64,000 bases of DNA from G965229605 sp965229605 (lineage in GTDB: Bacteria; Pseudomonadota; Alphaproteobacteria; CBDDJK01). Below, piece by piece: positions 63,420-64,000 of this stretch. The first letter of the stretch is position 1. Every line of letters begins with the position of its first letter. The DNA lies in contig OZ245892.1 of NCBI GenBank assembly GCA_965229605.1, positions 310,001 to 374,000 of the forward strand, in the 5' to 3' direction. Made by a program: the position numbers and the translations under genes. A model generated the notes under the pieces. That model was not told the origin of the DNA, searched no databases, and worked only from the letters and a program-made list of their open reading frames with translations.

Positions 63420-64000
63420 ATGCAAGAAAATCAGACATATATAGAATGCCCCTTATGCGGGATTAAAGCCAATATGTTTCGGCCTTTTGGCCTGCGGGCC
63501 CGGAAAAATGCGCAATGTCCAAAATGCGGATCGCTTGAGCGCCATCGCATGGCTGGAAAATACTTGAAAGATGTCCTCAAGTTTAATCCCTCCAGCACCT
63601 TTCGCTTGCTCCATTTCGCCCCAGAACCGCCGCTAACGCGCTATTTCAATAGCTTTAAAGCCATCAATTATCTCAGTGTTGATCTCGAAAAAGGCCGCGC
63701 AATGTGGCAAGAAGATATACGCGATCTTGGCTTCGGAGATAATACATTTGACGCCATTTATTGCAGCCATGTTCTGGAACATATAGATGATGATCATCAA
63801 GCAATGCGGGAGATTGGACGTGTTCTTAAGAAATCTGGCTGGGCCTTGATCATGGTGCCTCAAAGAGATGCGGATGATACGCTCGAGGACCTGACGATTA
63901 CCGATCCTGCCGAGCGTACTCGACTTTATGGACAGCATGATCATGTCCGCTATTATGGGCGCGATTTCCCAAACCGTCTTGAGAAATCCGGGCTTCAAGT
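63420..64000 (+). CDS. Class I SAM-dependent methyltransferase with N-terminal zinc ribbon (cut by the right edge)
   Basis: The frame is open from the ATG at 63420 to the window end, 193 residues. The N-terminus has two Cys-x-x-Cys pairs (ECPLCG at about 9-14 and QCPKCG at about 32-37) followed by SLERHR, a zinc-ribbon layout common in this family. The methyltransferase core then shows LLHFAPEPPLTRYF, YLSVDLEKG, a WQEDIRDLGFGDNTFDAIYCSHVLEHI stretch with the CSHVLEHIDDD signature at about 115-125, and IGRVLKKSGWALIMVPQ. The substrate is unknown; relatives occur in polysaccharide and lipid clusters. A ribosome site is not obvious. Confidence 0.82.
   Translation, partial: MQENQTYIECPLCGIKANMFRPFGLRARKNAQCPKCGSLERHRMAGKYLKDVLKFNPSSTFRLLHFAPEPPLTRYFNSFKAINYLSVDLEKGRAMWQEDIRDLGFGDNTFDAIYCSHVLEHIDDDHQAMREIGRVLKKSGWALIMVPQRDADDTLEDLTITDPAERTRLYGQHDHVRYYGRDFPNRLEKSGLQ

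Overview
The window is a chromosomal segment of a flagellated Gram-negative bacterium of the class Alphaproteobacteria. Evidence for this is the class-specific protein set (FliX, DUF4167, DUF1285, a Tim44-like protein, fused IspDF, an alphaproteobacterial-type Fur, BamD next to RecN) and the gene order secE-nusG-rplKA-rplJL-rpoBC. GC content is moderate. The MttB-type methyltransferase, RACo and C1 genes would suit a marine Rhodospirillales or SAR116-like organism, but that placement is a guess. I see no prophage, insertion sequence, CRISPR array or rRNA.

Layout. 1-1.6 kb: the end of a corrinoid-activation (RACo) gene and a MetF-like gene, then tRNA-Ser(TGA). 1.7-11.7 kb, all minus strand: a hydrolase lipoprotein, LysM protein, FliX, TPR lipoprotein, glyoxalase I, AzlC, DUF4167, DUF1285, FliL and an FAD oxidoreductase. 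11.9-18.1 kb, plus strand: tRNA-Cys, bamD, recN, ispDF, murA and an SDR. 18.2-21.2 kb, minus: ChaN-like protein, a Fur-CinA fusion and MsrP. 21.3-23.0 kb, plus: a small protein, FliO and FliP. 23.0-36.8 kb, minus: two accessory proteins, then the RNA polymerase/ribosomal protein operon. 37.1-40.5 kb, plus: recX and an FtsX-type permease. 40.5-48.2 kb, minus: trmJ, nuoFEDC, mtnA, a degenerate phosphatase and a LysR regulator. 48.4-55.3 kb, plus: two MotB-type proteins, a 1254-residue repeat protein and holA. 55.3-58.0 kb, minus: sugar transferase, rseP and SMP-30. 58.2-64.0 kb, plus: pal, histidine phosphatase, AEC transporter, MttB-like, Trm112-like, threonine dehydratase and a methyltransferase cut by the window edge.

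Most genes are housekeeping, and several conserved operons look broken up. nuoCDEF stands without nuoAB or nuoG-N, pal without tol genes, rseP without bamA or dxr, msrP without msrQ, azlC without azlD, and an FtsX-type permease without its ATPase.

The items most worth a second look are these. (1) A single reading frame joins a complete Fur regulator to a complete CinA/PncC amidohydrolase. (2) A stator-like operon encodes a MotB homologue without the proton-binding Asp, a normal MotB, and a large periplasmic protein with three W-x-E-P-V beta modules followed by TPR-like helices; no motA is adjacent. (3) A PPP-family phosphatase fold has lost nearly all its metal ligands. (4) Short tandem micro-duplications recur at gene ends, often over the stop codon. 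(5) A long composite hairpin follows pal. (6) A 14-base palindromic core occurs twice at gene ends.
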